Shown in pieces: positions 34,344 to 43,767 of a stretch of 64,000 nucleotides of DNA. Below the pieces are notes generated by a model that had not been told where the DNA came from, ran no database searches, and worked only from the letters and a program-made list of their open reading frames with translations. Every line of letters starts with the position of its first letter. Position 1 is the stretch's first letter. The stretch is from Martinezella tropici. GTDB taxonomy: Bacteria; Pseudomonadota; Alphaproteobacteria; Rhizobiales; Rhizobiaceae. The DNA lies in NCBI RefSeq assembly GCF_003287875.1, contig NZ_QMKK01000035.1, positions 186,001 through 250,000 of the forward strand, written 5' to 3'. A program made the position numbers and the translations under genes.

Positions 34344-35338
34344 TTTGTGCTCCTGCCTTGCAAGCGGATGCGGGGATCGAGAAAGCCAAGGGCGATATCC
34401 GAGATCAGCACGCCGATGACGTTGAGAAAGGCCAGGAACATCAGGAAAGAGCCGGCGAGATACATGTCCTGGCTCTGCAAGGCCCGGATCAGCATCGGGC
34501 CGGTCGTCTCCAGAGACAGCACGATGGCGGTGATCTCGGCACCGGAAATGATCGCCGGCAGGATCGACCCGATATCGGCGACGAAGAAATTCAACGCCAT
34601 GCGCAATGGATATTTCACCAGCACCCTCAACGGATGCAGCCCCTTGGCGCGCGCTGTGACGACATATTGCTTCTGCATCTCGTCGAGCAGATTGGCGCGT
34701 AGGCGGCGGATCATGCCCGCCGTTCCGGCCGTGCCGACGATGATGACCGGAATCCACAGGTGCGACAGGATCGAGCGCGCTTTTTCCCAGCTCATCGGCT
34801 GCGAGAGATATTTTTGATCCATCAAATGGCCGATCGATACGCCGAACCAGACATTGGCGAAATACATCAGGATCAGCGCCAGCATGAAGTTCGGAATGGC
34901 GATACCGAGCAGCCCGAGGAAGGTCAGCCCGTAGTCGCCCCAGCTGTATTGATGGGTGGCGGAATAAATACCGATCGGGAAGGCGATCAACCAGGTCAGA
35001 AGGATCGTCGTCATCGACACGAGGATGGTCAGCCAGAGCCGATCGCCGACCACTTCCGAAACCGGCAGCTGATACTCGAAGGAATAGCCGAAATCGCCAT
35101 GCAGCATACCTCCGGCCCAGTGCAGATATTGAAGCGGCAAGGGCTTGTCGAGCCCATATTCGTGGCGAAGATTCTCCATATCCTGAAGATTCGCGGTATC
35201 ACCCTGGGCGCGCAATTCCGCGATCTGGCTATCGAAGAAGTCGCCGGGCGGCAGCTGGATGATCGTAAAGACCAGCATCGAGATGACGATCAGGGTCGGA
35301 AGCATCACCGCAACGCGCCAGAGAATATATCTAAGCAT
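34340..35338 (-). CDS. Oligopeptide ABC importer permease (DppB/YejB type)
   Basis: 332 residues. Begins [20 protein letters not shown], the conserved first helix of DppB-like permeases, followed by a short periplasmic region and five helices. EAA loop: YVVTARAKGLHPLRVLVKYP. Ends in the family-typical DPRIRLQ. It overlaps the binding-protein gene by 8 bases and the next permease by 4, so translation is tightly coupled. Confidence 0.92.
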   Translation of the reverse strand: MLRYILWRVAVMLPTLIVISMLVFTIIQLPPGDFFDSQIAELRAQGDTANLQDMENLRHEYGLDKPLPLQYLHWAGGMLHGDFGYSFEYQLPVSEVVGDRLWLTILVSMTTILLTWLIAFPIGIYSATHQYSWGDYGLTFLGLLGIAIPNFMLALILMYFANVWFGVSIGHLMDQKYLSQPMSWEKARSILSHLWIPVIIVGTAGTAGMIRRLRANLLDEMQKQYVVTARAKGLHPLRVLVKYPLRMALNFFVADIGSILPAIISGAEITAIVLSLETTGPMLIRALQSQDMYLAGSFLMFLAFLNVIGVLISDIALGFLDPRIRLQGRSTK

Positions 35339-37253
35339 TCGGACGATCCTCCTTCATCCAGAAGGTATCCGGCATGTAGACGCCGAGCAGACAGGTCGGA
35401 TCGAAGCCGTAGAGCGCCTTTTCCGGCACATTCTGCATGCGCGCCGAATGCACGATCGGCTGGAAAGTGCCGTTGACCAGACCGATGGAGAAAACCTGGT
35501 CCGTATAGATCTTCAGCATCTTGTGCCAGACCTCGGCCCGCTCGAAGGAGGAGGCAGCCTCTTCCCATTCGCCCAGCAGCTTGATCAGCTCGGTTGCCTC
35601 CGGCACGTCCGGCGCCACGCCTTGTGTCTGGCGCGATAGATAGTACATGCCCCAAAGCGGCCACTGCATCTGGTCATTGGTCGTCGGTGCCAATTCGCCC
35701 GGATTCATGTCGGCCGTCGCCACCCCATTGTCGAGGCCGTACCACAGCGACATCAGAATGCGGCCGCCCATGGCGCGGCTGCGGAAAATATCGCGTTGCG
35801 ATACGCGGGTGAAAAGTGCAATGCCGACCTTGCGCCAATGATCGGTAACCAATTCCAACACGTCCGTGTCAAGCGTGCTTTCGCCCGGTGTCTCAACGGT
35901 GATTTCCATTCGCCGGCCGTCCGGCAGCAAGCGGACCCCGTCTTCATCCCGCTTGTCAAGGCCGGCGGCGTCCAGAAGAGCATTGGCCTGATCCGGATCA
36001 TGCGCGATCCAGGCAGAGGCATATTCGGGTTTGAAAAGCGGGCTGTCAGGCAACACAGTGTTGGCGCTCGCTGTTCCGAGACCGTAGAAGACCGCCATGT
36101 TGATCTCGTGACGATCGATCGCAAGCGACAGCGCTCTGCGGACCCGAACATCGCGCAAGAGGTCGCGCCAGACGGCGTCGGCGCTGTTGAGATTGGGGTA
36201 CAGGGCGACACGCGATCCACGCGCTGCCTTCCAAAGATCGACCTTAATCTTGCTCGGATTGCGCTTCTCGGCCTCTTTCAGGAAAGTATAGTCGTTGAAG
36301 TCTATGCCGGTTGCCTGAAGATCGCTTTCTCCTGCCCCGGTCTTGGCCGGAATGATCGACGACGAACTGATGTCCAGGATCATGCGATCGATATAGGGCA
36401 GTTGCCGGCCGTTCTCGTCGACGCGATGGAAATAGGGGTTGCGCTCGAACACGAACTGCTCCGCCGGCGGCGCCGTCGTATTCTTCCACGGGTCGAGCAC
36501 CGGCAGATTGGGGTTTTCCGGGCGGTACGAGCGGCCCATCTTGATATGCAGATCCTGCCATTTCTTCGCTCTGTTTTCCTGCATCAGCGATGAAAGACGA
36601 ATCTTGTCCTGGTATTTCTTGTGGAACTGCTTGAGATAGTGGGCCGGCCCGGCAATGACGAGCGGCTGCGGAGCGGCAAGGATCGGCAGGAAATTCGGAT
36701 TGGGATCATCCCAGGTGTAGCGCACCGTGAGCTCGTCGAGCATCTCGAAATTCGGCAGGCTTCCGTGCGGGCGCAATTCGAGCGCGCCACCGCCGGGTGT
36801 CAACTCCTTGTTGAGAATGACATCCTCCCACCAGTAACGGAAGTCGTTGGCGGTGAACGGATGCCCATCGGACCATCTATGCCCTTCACGCAGCTTGAAG
36901 GTGAAGACCGTGTCGTTGACGGCGGAAAAGGATTCCAGAATATCCGGCTGAAGCGTCAGCGTGCGATCGTAACCCACGAGGCGCGCATAGCCGTAGATCG
37001 TCATGAGACGGATATCGTTCTGGCTGCCGATGATCGTACGGACGGAGCCACCGTAGCGGCCGGGCGTGCGCCCCATGGCGGCGACATTGACGACGCGCGG
37101 AAATTTCGGCAGCCGCTTCGCAAGATGCGGCATCTGGCCGGCTCGCAGCCAATCGGCGAGATAGTCCGGCTCGTTGTCGACCTCCGCCGCAGCAAGAGGC
37201 GGCGGCAATATGGTGGAAGCCAGCAGGCCGAGAAAGCTTCGCCGCGTTACCAT
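35331..37253 (-). CDS. Oligopeptide ABC importer substrate-binding protein (SBP family 5)
   Basis: 640 residues, with a twin-arginine-like signal ([12 protein letters not shown]) and cleavage near PLAAAE. The SBP_bac_5 domain fills the protein: [54 protein letters not shown] and [20 protein letters not shown]. It is larger than DppA/OppA (about 540) and in the YejA size range. It captures peptides, or peptide-like compounds, in the periplasm. The gene overlaps the ATPase gene by 7 bases and the permease gene by 8. Confidence 0.9.
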   Translation of the reverse strand: MVTRRSFLGLLASTILPPPLAAAEVDNEPDYLADWLRAGQMPHLAKRLPKFPRVVNVAAMGRTPGRYGGSVRTIIGSQNDIRLMTIYGYARLVGYDRTLTLQPDILESFSAVNDTVFTFKLREGHRWSDGHPFTANDFRYWWEDVILNKELTPGGGALELRPHGSLPNFEMLDELTVRYTWDDPNPNFLPILAAPQPLVIAGPAHYLKQFHKKYQDKIRLSSLMQENRAKKWQDLHIKMGRSYRPENPNLPVLDPWKNTTAPPAEQFVFERNPYFHRVDENGRQLPYIDRMILDISSSSIIPAKTGAGESDLQATGIDFNDYTFLKEAEKRNPSKIKVDLWKAARGSRVALYPNLNSADAVWRDLLRDVRVRRALSLAIDRHEINMAVFYGLGTASANTVLPDSPLFKPEYASAWIAHDPDQANALLDAAGLDKRDEDGVRLLPDGRRMEITVETPGESTLDTDVLELVTDHWRKVGIALFTRVSQRDIFRSRAMGGRILMSLWYGLDNGVATADMNPGELAPTTNDQMQWPLWGMYYLSRQTQGVAPDVPEATELIKLLGEWEEAASSFERAEVWHKMLKIYTDQVFSIGLVNGTFQPIVHSARMQNVPEKALYGFDPTCLLGVYMPDTFWMKEDRPNA

Positions 37254-39157
37254 TTGCGCAGCTCCTGGGCTTCGACGCCCCGGCGGGCGCGAACGAAATG
37301 GCCGCCGCCCAGATCAGCATAGGCAAGGTCTCCGTCCGCGCTTTCCGAGAATTGCGGCCCCCATTTCTGTTTGGCGGCCGGTCCCTCGCTGTTCAGAGCG
37401 GAGAAATCCAGAGGCCGGTCGAGATCGGGGAACGGGACGGCGGCAAGCAACGAGCGCGTATAGGGATGAACGGGATCGCGAAGGATGATTTCGCGCGGCG
37501 CGATTTCGACGATGCGCCCCCGCGCCATGACGGCGATCCTGTCCGCCATGTAATCGACCACGGCGAGATTGTGCGAGATGAACAGGTAGGTCAGGCCGAG
37601 TTCCTTTTGCAAGTCCTTGAGGAGGTTCAGGATTTGCGCCTGAACGGACACATCGAGTGCCGAGACCGGCTCATCCAGGATGAGAAGCTTCGGCCCAAGT
37701 GCCAGGGCGCGCGCAATGCCGATGCGCTGGCGCTGGCCGCCGGAAAAGCTGTGCGGGTAACGGCTGAGAAAATGCTTGTCGAGGCCGATCGCCTGCATCA
37801 GCGCCTCGACCTTCTCCTTGCGTTCGGCACTATCGCCATGCCCATGGATTTCCAGGGGCTCGCTCAGAATATTGCGGATCGTCATGCGCGGAGAAAGCGA
37901 CGAAACCGGATCCTGGAAGACCATCTGTATCTTCGTGCGCAGATCCATCAACTCGTCGCCCTTGACGGACAGCACGTCGATCTTGCCGCTGCCGTCGTCG
38001 AAGCTGACGGAACCGCTGTCGGCCGTGATGCCGCGCATGAGGATCTTGCTCACTGTCGTCTTGCCGCAGCCGCTTTCGCCGACCAAGCCGAGACATTCGC
38101 CGCGGCGGATATCGAAGCTGACATTATCGACGGCACGGAACTTCGTGCCGTCCCGCCTGCCGAACAGGCCGCCGGCCTTCGATGTATAGGTCTTGGTCAG
38201 GTTGCTTACGCTGAGCAGGACATCGGGTGCCGTGCCGGTGGCGGGCGCGCCGTTGCCGATCAGCTTCTTCTTGCCGGAAAAGGTGCCGAGATTGACGGGG
38301 ACATCCCGAAGGGACTTCAGCCGTTCGCCCGGCTTCATGTCGAAATGCGGCACCGCCGACATCAGGGCCTTCAAATAGCGATGCTGCGGCTGGCGGAAGA
38401 TCGTTTCGACCGGCCCGGCCTCCATGATTTCGCCGTGATAGATAACGACGACCTCGTCGGCCATATTCGCCACGACACCGAGATCATGGGTGATCAGGAG
38501 CATCGCCATGTTGAAGGTTTGCTGGAGGTTGCGCAGCAGACCGAGAATTTGCGCCTGGATGGTGACGTCAAGCGCGGTGGTCGGTTCATCGGCAATCAGC
38601 AGCGCCGGATTGCAGATCAGCGCCATGGCGATCATCGCACGCTGGCGCATGCCGCCGGAGAGCTGGAAAGGATACATGTCGAAAGTATGTTGGGGATCCT
38701 GAAAGCCGACGAGGCTCAGCATTTCCTCAGTCTTCTCGCGCTGCTCCGCCCTGCTGGTGTCGGGGCTGTGAATACGGAGCACTTCGCTGATCTGGTTGCC
38801 CACCGTATGCAACGGCGACAGCGACGTCATCGGCTCCTGGAAAATCTTGGCCATGCGCGCGCCACGCAGCCTGCGCATAGCGGCGCCATCACGCGGCAGT
38901 TGGAGAAGATCGGTGGTCTCGCCGTCGAGTGGGTCGGTAAAAAGGATCCGCCCCGTCGCGGTTGCCGGCGTCGGCAGGATGCCCATGATCGACTGGCTGA
39001 TAATGGATTTGCCGGAACCGGACTCGCCGACAAGGGCCGTGACCTTGCCGGGAAGCACCCTCAAACCGGCGTTTTTGACGACACGCAGATTGTCCCCGTA
39101 AAGGGAAAACGAGACGTCGAGGTTCTCAATACGCAGTAGATCAGTCCCTGACGCCAT
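37247..39157 (-). CDS. Oligopeptide ABC importer, fused dual ATPase (YejF type)
   Basis: 636 residues from ATG 39157 ([20 protein letters not shown]), preceded by GGAAG. Two complete ATPase modules. The first has Walker A GESGSGKS, signature LSGGMRQR and Walker [13 protein letters not shown]. The second has [16 protein letters not shown] and [12 protein letters not shown]. Each is followed by the oligopeptide-transporter C-terminal region ([24 protein letters not shown]). First gene of the importer operon. Order ATPase - binding protein - permease - permease, with overlaps throughout, ties the four into one transporter. Confidence 0.92.
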   Translation of the reverse strand: MASGTDLLRIENLDVSFSLYGDNLRVVKNAGLRVLPGKVTALVGESGSGKSIISQSIMGILPTPATATGRILFTDPLDGETTDLLQLPRDGAAMRRLRGARMAKIFQEPMTSLSPLHTVGNQISEVLRIHSPDTSRAEQREKTEEMLSLVGFQDPQHTFDMYPFQLSGGMRQRAMIAMALICNPALLIADEPTTALDVTIQAQILGLLRNLQQTFNMAMLLITHDLGVVANMADEVVVIYHGEIMEAGPVETIFRQPQHRYLKALMSAVPHFDMKPGERLKSLRDVPVNLGTFSGKKKLIGNGAPATGTAPDVLLSVSNLTKTYTSKAGGLFGRRDGTKFRAVDNVSFDIRRGECLGLVGESGCGKTTVSKILMRGITADSGSVSFDDGSGKIDVLSVKGDELMDLRTKIQMVFQDPVSSLSPRMTIRNILSEPLEIHGHGDSAERKEKVEALMQAIGLDKHFLSRYPHSFSGGQRQRIGIARALALGPKLLILDEPVSALDVSVQAQILNLLKDLQKELGLTYLFISHNLAVVDYMADRIAVMARGRIVEIAPREIILRDPVHPYTRSLLAAVPFPDLDRPLDFSALNSEGPAAKQKWGPQFSESADGDLAYADLGGGHFVRARRGVEAQELRKW

Positions 39158-39317
39158 ACATATTACTTCCCGCTCACATGACCTTTGTGGCCTTAGGCGG
39201 CACACTAACGTAGGGCATAACGGGTGTCTAGCTGGTCAAGGCGGTGCAAAGACTGTAAAAAATCTGTCGTCTTTCCAGTGATATATCGGCCTATGCTGAA
39301 CCAGGCTGCGGCAGAGG

Positions 39318-40655
39318 TCACTGGGTCAGGTTTTCGACTTGAACACGGCCTTCGAACTTCTTGGCATCCCTGTGCAGGAGGATAACCTGCTCGGCTTCGG
39401 AGAGCCCGTCCGCCGCCGCGTCGTGGAAAACCTCCACCGTACCATTGGCAATGGAGGCTGCCATCGGAGAGACCACTGTAAAGCGCTGGCGCACGCCGCG
39501 CAGCTTTTCTTCCCCGAGTGTTCCCCACTCGCAGTCGGTGTAGCCGGAAAAGGCCTGGCTCGCGACAACCTCCGTTCCATATTTCTTGGTCAGGGACTGC
39601 AGCCGCTCCACCTCGTTGACGGCGGCGCCGAAGGCCGAGAACGTCAACCGATCCTTCAATCCGACATTGCCGAACATGACGTTGCCGACGTGCAGGCCTA
39701 TTCCGTAACGCACCTCGCTCAAATTGCGCGCCTGGCGATCCTTGTTGAGGGCAGCAACGCGGCGCTGCGCCTCGAAAACGGCCGATAGCGCCGCTTCGCA
39801 AGCCACCTTGGACGGATCCTTGTGGCGGCCGCAGGGATAGACCGCCAGGAATCCATCGCCGAGAAAGCTCATGATTTCGCCCCCATTGCGGTTGAAGGGG
39901 GCCGCGATCGCGTCGAAGAACTCGTTCAGCGTATCGATATAGGCCTGCCGCCCTTCCTTTTCGGCATAGACGGTGGATTGCCGCATATCACCCATGACCA
40001 GCGCCGCGCGGATCGTCTCGCCGTCGCCGCGGCGGATCTGCCCGTTCAGCACGCGCTTGCCGGCGTCGCCGCCGAGATAAGTGGTCAACATGTTGTTGGC
40101 GAGCTTACCTAGAACCGCCATCTTGGCCGCCATGGCGAGATGGTTCTGCATGCGCATCAGCGCTCCGATCATCTCCTCGCTGAAGCCGCCGATGCTGTCG
40201 GTTGACCAGGAACCCATCATGCCCTGGACAGAACCCGCTCCAAAGGTCTGCACGAAGGCCATATAGTCGGTCACCTTCTCCTTGCGCAGGTCCTCGAAAA
40301 TCGGAAACTCCACGGCTCCATCCACATCGATCCGACGACGCAAATGCAGGAGATTATTGGAGAGAAGATAGTAATAGGGGCTCTGCATGAAGCGTTCCGG
40401 CCGATCGTTAACATGGCGATAGCCTTCGATCGTCAGGCCGCCCGCCCGCCGCCAGGTAAATCCGAGAGCATCATAAAGCGGATGCAGCATAGAAAAGGTC
40501 AGATGCACGCGAACGAGCGGCATCCCCGTCGCCGCCATGCGCTCGCAGAAGCCCCGCACGATGGTCTCCAGGTTTTCGCCGGTCAGCGCCGCCTGCGTCA
40601 GCCATTCCGCTACTTTATCGAGAAGAATATCGGAAACACTCGAATGAATAGTCAT
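39318..40655 (-). CDS. Class III nucleotide cyclase, cytosolic, with atypical substrate residues
   Basis: 445 residues. Residues 1-215 are a helical/GAF-like sensory part without membrane helices (LTFSMLHPLYDALGFTWRR). The C-terminal cyclase domain has both metal aspartates (LVMGDMRQSTVYAE, FLGDGFLAVYP) and the transition-state Asn/Arg (AAVNEVERLQ). The adenine-selecting Lys and Asp of adenylate cyclases appear as Ser (EIMSFLGDG) and Thr (RLTFSAFG). The product, cAMP or another cyclic nucleotide, therefore cannot be assigned. Together with cyaC and the stand-alone cNMP-binding protein it forms a local signalling set. Confidence 0.86.
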   Translation of the reverse strand: MTIHSSVSDILLDKVAEWLTQAALTGENLETIVRGFCERMAATGMPLVRVHLTFSMLHPLYDALGFTWRRAGGLTIEGYRHVNDRPERFMQSPYYYLLSNNLLHLRRRIDVDGAVEFPIFEDLRKEKVTDYMAFVQTFGAGSVQGMMGSWSTDSIGGFSEEMIGALMRMQNHLAMAAKMAVLGKLANNMLTTYLGGDAGKRVLNGQIRRGDGETIRAALVMGDMRQSTVYAEKEGRQAYIDTLNEFFDAIAAPFNRNGGEIMSFLGDGFLAVYPCGRHKDPSKVACEAALSAVFEAQRRVAALNKDRQARNLSEVRYGIGLHVGNVMFGNVGLKDRLTFSAFGAAVNEVERLQSLTKKYGTEVVASQAFSGYTDCEWGTLGEEKLRGVRQRFTVVSPMAASIANGTVEVFHDAAADGLSEAEQVILLHRDAKKFEGRVQVENLTQ

Positions 40656-41005
40656 TATCCCCGCGGTCCATATTGCAATGCCTGATGTTTCGTCCCGGCC
40701 ATGGAATGCCGCCGTCTCCGCAACCCCCTGCCTATCGGCTTGAGGTCGGACAAAATCACCATGCGACAGCGTCGATGCTTTCCTTCGTCAGGTCATGTCG
40801 ACGCCAGAAATCCGGCTGCATTTCTCCCGCACCCCCGCATATGAAATGCAGCAAAAGACGATCGCCGCAACCGGCGACTCTCGTTTTGTTCTCTTTGAGA
40901 TAAGGCGCATATGACGCTGAAACAATGGCAAAAACGAAGCGGATCGATAAAATCGCGACCGCGGCCCGAGGCTGCCAGTCGCGTCACCGCTCCATCGCGT
41001 GAAAA
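40656..41005. other. Intergenic region between cyclase and DUF3095 genes
   Basis: 350 bases with no supported gene. Frames here are short, lack ribosome sites and match no family. It must hold the promoter of the cyclase gene and the end of the DUF3095 gene transcript; no clear terminator is visible. Confidence 0.5.
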
Positions 41006-42181
41006 TCACTCGCCCGCGGCAAGCGCCGGCGGCCTCTTTTCCCGCAAGGCCATTGCCGCCATTGCATATCCGCCGCTCGCACCGTCGATGAAATGCATAT
41101 GGTCTCGCATAAGCGGTGTCGGCACGAAGCATGTCATCAGGGCGCTGTCCTGCCGGTGCAGTCCAAAGCGGCAGACACCTGCGGCCTCCGCCTGCTGCAG
41201 ACGCGCCTCGATGCGCTTGAGATGCGCAGCATCGACGTCGATCGTCATTTTCAGTCCATCGTCGAATTTGCGAAAATCGGAATTTGCTGCAAGGTCCCGC
41301 CGATAGATCTTGGCATCGAAGGTCGCGGCCCTGATGCCGAACCTGTCGAGAATCCAGACGAGGACGATCTGCGCATCGATGGCCAGCTTTCGCCACCAGC
41401 GATCGGTGGGAGCGGCCACGGCGCGCGCTTCGATATCCGCGCCGTCGAAGCTCAATGCCGGCGTCGGGCCTTCGACCGGCACCGGATGACCGTCGCGGTT
41501 CTGCTCGGCGGAGATGGCAATGATATCGGCGACCAGCCGTTGAAACCTAGCGTCGTTGCCGGCATCGCCCGGAATGGCGATGATGGAGACAATCTCGCCG
41601 TTATGTGCCTTGATCGGGTTCCAACGACAGGAAAGGCCGGTCAGATCCGGCTCTACCTTTGTCGGCGGCGCCTCGACGATGAATCGTCCTGCCTTCATCT
41701 GCCGTTCCGCCCAGCTCGTCCCGCCGCCGGAAAACATGGCATAGGAAACGTGGTTGCTCGGGCTGAAGCGGGCGACCCGCACGTCCAGGCCCTCGCCGCG
41801 GATCACCGTCATCGGCACCAGGGCCGTGCGCAGGTCGAGCTGCAATTCCTCCATCACCCAGGCCCGGACGGCCGCCAGCGCACGGCGTACCCGCTCCTCT
41901 CCCGACGGAGGGATCGCCACCAAAGCGCCGTCCCCGCCGAAGGCAAAGGGATAATCACCTCTCTCCAACGCGTTGAGCACGGCGGAAATCACGCTGGCGC
42001 CCGCCATGTTGACTGATTTGTAGTGGCCGGCGGCGATTGCCTTCGTCGAGCTGACGATATCGGCGATCGCAATCAACCAGTCGTCCGGCAGCGGCTGATA
42101 ATTGGCGCTGTCGGTCACGCCCTCGAAACGGGTGAAGCCCGTGAGTTTATGGAAGAAATCATCTTTCGGTGGTTCGACCAT
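41006..42181 (-). CDS. DUF3095 protein, cyclase-like fold suspected
   Basis: 391 residues from ATG 42181 (MVEPPKDDFFHKLTGFTRFE), after a GGGGGAA ribosome site. The sequence matches DUF3095 as I remember it (FEGVTDSANYQPLPDDWLIA near the start). Two segments recall class III cyclases: IAIADIVSSTKAIAAG (like 'ADI.GST') and YPFAFGGDGALVAIP (like 'GDG..A'). A second, mirrored domain follows in the C-terminal half. Function unknown. It is divergent from the Methyltransf_17 gene. Confidence 0.8.
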   Translation of the reverse strand: MVEPPKDDFFHKLTGFTRFEGVTDSANYQPLPDDWLIAIADIVSSTKAIAAGHYKSVNMAGASVISAVLNALERGDYPFAFGGDGALVAIPPSGEERVRRALAAVRAWVMEELQLDLRTALVPMTVIRGEGLDVRVARFSPSNHVSYAMFSGGGTSWAERQMKAGRFIVEAPPTKVEPDLTGLSCRWNPIKAHNGEIVSIIAIPGDAGNDARFQRLVADIIAISAEQNRDGHPVPVEGPTPALSFDGADIEARAVAAPTDRWWRKLAIDAQIVLVWILDRFGIRAATFDAKIYRRDLAANSDFRKFDDGLKMTIDVDAAHLKRIEARLQQAEAAGVCRFGLHRQDSALMTCFVPTPLMRDHMHFIDGASGGYAMAAMALREKRPPALAAGE

Positions 42182-42326
42182 GATATTTCCCCCTTCAGTG
42201 AGCACCGCGACGATCTATCCCTACAGCAAAAGCGCCGAAAAACCAGCGGGCGGTCGACGCCGCGATGCGGGCCGTGCTACTCCGGTCGGGAGAGAGGCAC
42301 AAGACGCCAAGGATATTTGAAATACG

Positions 42327-42806
42327 ATGAGCCGCCTGGATAGTTTCATTCGCCGCCTGAGTGCGCAGCGCGACATCCTCAACGCCGTTGCCGAGGAGGT
42401 CAGAACGCTTGACGGACCCGTGCTGGAACTGGGGCTCGGCAATGGCCGCACCTTCGACCATCTGCGCGAACTTTTCCCCGATCGCCGCATCATCGCATTC
42501 GATCGGGCGGCCAATGCCTACGGCCCGTCCATGCCGTCGGCCGACAATCTCATCCTCGGTGAAATCAAGGACACGGCCAGGGGCTTCGTCGGCGCGAAGG
42601 CCTCGCTTGCCCATGCCGATATCGGCACCGGCTACGAGGACAAGGATGCGGTGACGCTGACCTGGTTGCCCGGGATCATGGCCGGCGTGCTCGTTTCAGG
42701 CGGGATTGCCGTCAGCGGCCTTCCCCTCGATCATCCGGATCTTCAGGCGCTTCCCCTGCCCGCTGCCGTCAAGCAAGGGCGCTATTTCATCTATCGGCGT
42801 CGCTAA
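42327..42806 (+). CDS. Small SAM-dependent methyltransferase (Methyltransf_17 type)
   Basis: 159 residues. SAM-binding motif I VLELGLGNGRTFDHLRELFP, acidic ribose-binding strand RRIIAFDRAANA, and a mid-protein ADIGTGYEDKDAVT. The protein is shorter than classic methyltransferases and fits the Methyltransf_17 family. Substrate unknown. It is transcribed divergently from the DUF3095 gene across 145 bp, and convergently with the FkbM gene, whose end is 2 bases away. Confidence 0.82.
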   Translation: MSRLDSFIRRLSAQRDILNAVAEEVRTLDGPVLELGLGNGRTFDHLRELFPDRRIIAFDRAANAYGPSMPSADNLILGEIKDTARGFVGAKASLAHADIGTGYEDKDAVTLTWLPGIMAGVLVSGGIAVSGLPLDHPDLQALPLPAAVKQGRYFIYRRR

Positions 42807-42808
42807 TT

Positions 42809-43687
42809 TCAGCGTAGAAACAGCACATCGAACTGCTCGCCTTCGCTGGGCAGTTCGACGACTTTCATCGTCTGCTCGCCGTCTTCGAAAAATGCAAGGC
42901 ATTCGCCGTAGTGCCTGGCGAGATCGGCAATGAAAGCCTTGGCCTGATCCTTGCCGTAGAAGGCGGGGGTAAATTCCATGTAGAGCGGCACCTTGCGTGC
43001 CATCAGTGCCTGCATCGACCGGCAAGCAACGGGCTCATAGCCTTCGATATCCATCCAGATCAGGCCGATATCGGCGGGATCGATGCCGGCCTGCTGCAGA
43101 ATATCGCCAACGGGCAGGACGGGAACCGAGATTTTCTCGTCGGTTGCGCTTTGGCGCAACGCGCTGCTTTTGCCGTGATTCTTGTGATTGAGATAGAAAT
43201 CGAGCTGCCCCCCGCGATCGCCGGCGGCGCAATTGACCGCCGTTACCATCTCCTGCAGGCCGTTATCGGCGACGTTGATCGCCAGCAGCCGGAAATTGCG
43301 CGGATCCGGCTCGACGCTGACAATGCGGTCATAGGCGCCACTGAGGGCAAAATAGCAGGTTTGCGTACCGATATTGCCGCCGAGCTCCAGAAGAACAGAG
43401 CCTTTGCGTAGCAGACCGCGCTCGCGCAGCACGCTCAGCAGCCGGGCGACATGATCGCGCTGGAAATGCCCTTTGCGAAACACCTTACGGCCGATGTAAT
43501 CGGCCGGTGAGAAGCTCAGGACATGGTCGCCGCAGTCCACCGTCATCGTCTTGACGCGCGGACCGAGCGCGCTGACGAGAATGTCCCGACCCAGGCGCGT
43601 GTCGAACAGGCGAGTGGCGATCGCATCCCGCTTCCTGCGAAGGGCGCGGCGCCAGTATTTTCTTGTAAGCAGCTTGCGGTCGAACAT
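42809..43687 (-). CDS. FkbM-family methyltransferase
   Basis: 292 residues if started at ATG 43687 (TAGGG about 10 bases before it). ATG 43696 and a longer frame to 43768 are alternatives. SAM site LLELGGNIGTQTCYFALSG, then IVSVEPDPRNFRLLAINV, and the FkbM signature IGLIWMDIEGYEPVACRSM (the D-(I/V)-EG motif), ending in an FkbM-type C-terminus. FkbM enzymes O-methylate sugars of polysaccharides or natural products. A glycan substrate fits the surrounding glycosyltransferases. The gene lies behind cyaC on the same strand. Confidence 0.88.
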   Translation of the reverse strand: MFDRKLLTRKYWRRALRRKRDAIATRLFDTRLGRDILVSALGPRVKTMTVDCGDHVLSFSPADYIGRKVFRKGHFQRDHVARLLSVLRERGLLRKGSVLLELGGNIGTQTCYFALSGAYDRIVSVEPDPRNFRLLAINVADNGLQEMVTAVNCAAGDRGGQLDFYLNHKNHGKSSALRQSATDEKISVPVLPVGDILQQAGIDPADIGLIWMDIEGYEPVACRSMQALMARKVPLYMEFTPAFYGKDQAKAFIADLARHYGECLAFFEDGEQTMKVVELPSEGEQFDVLFLR

Positions 43688-43767
43688 GGCGAGCATCCCT
43701 ACACCAGGGCCGTTGCGTTGCAAACGGAGAAGATCGGCTGATACGCCGCCGGTGCCCTGTCGGCACA

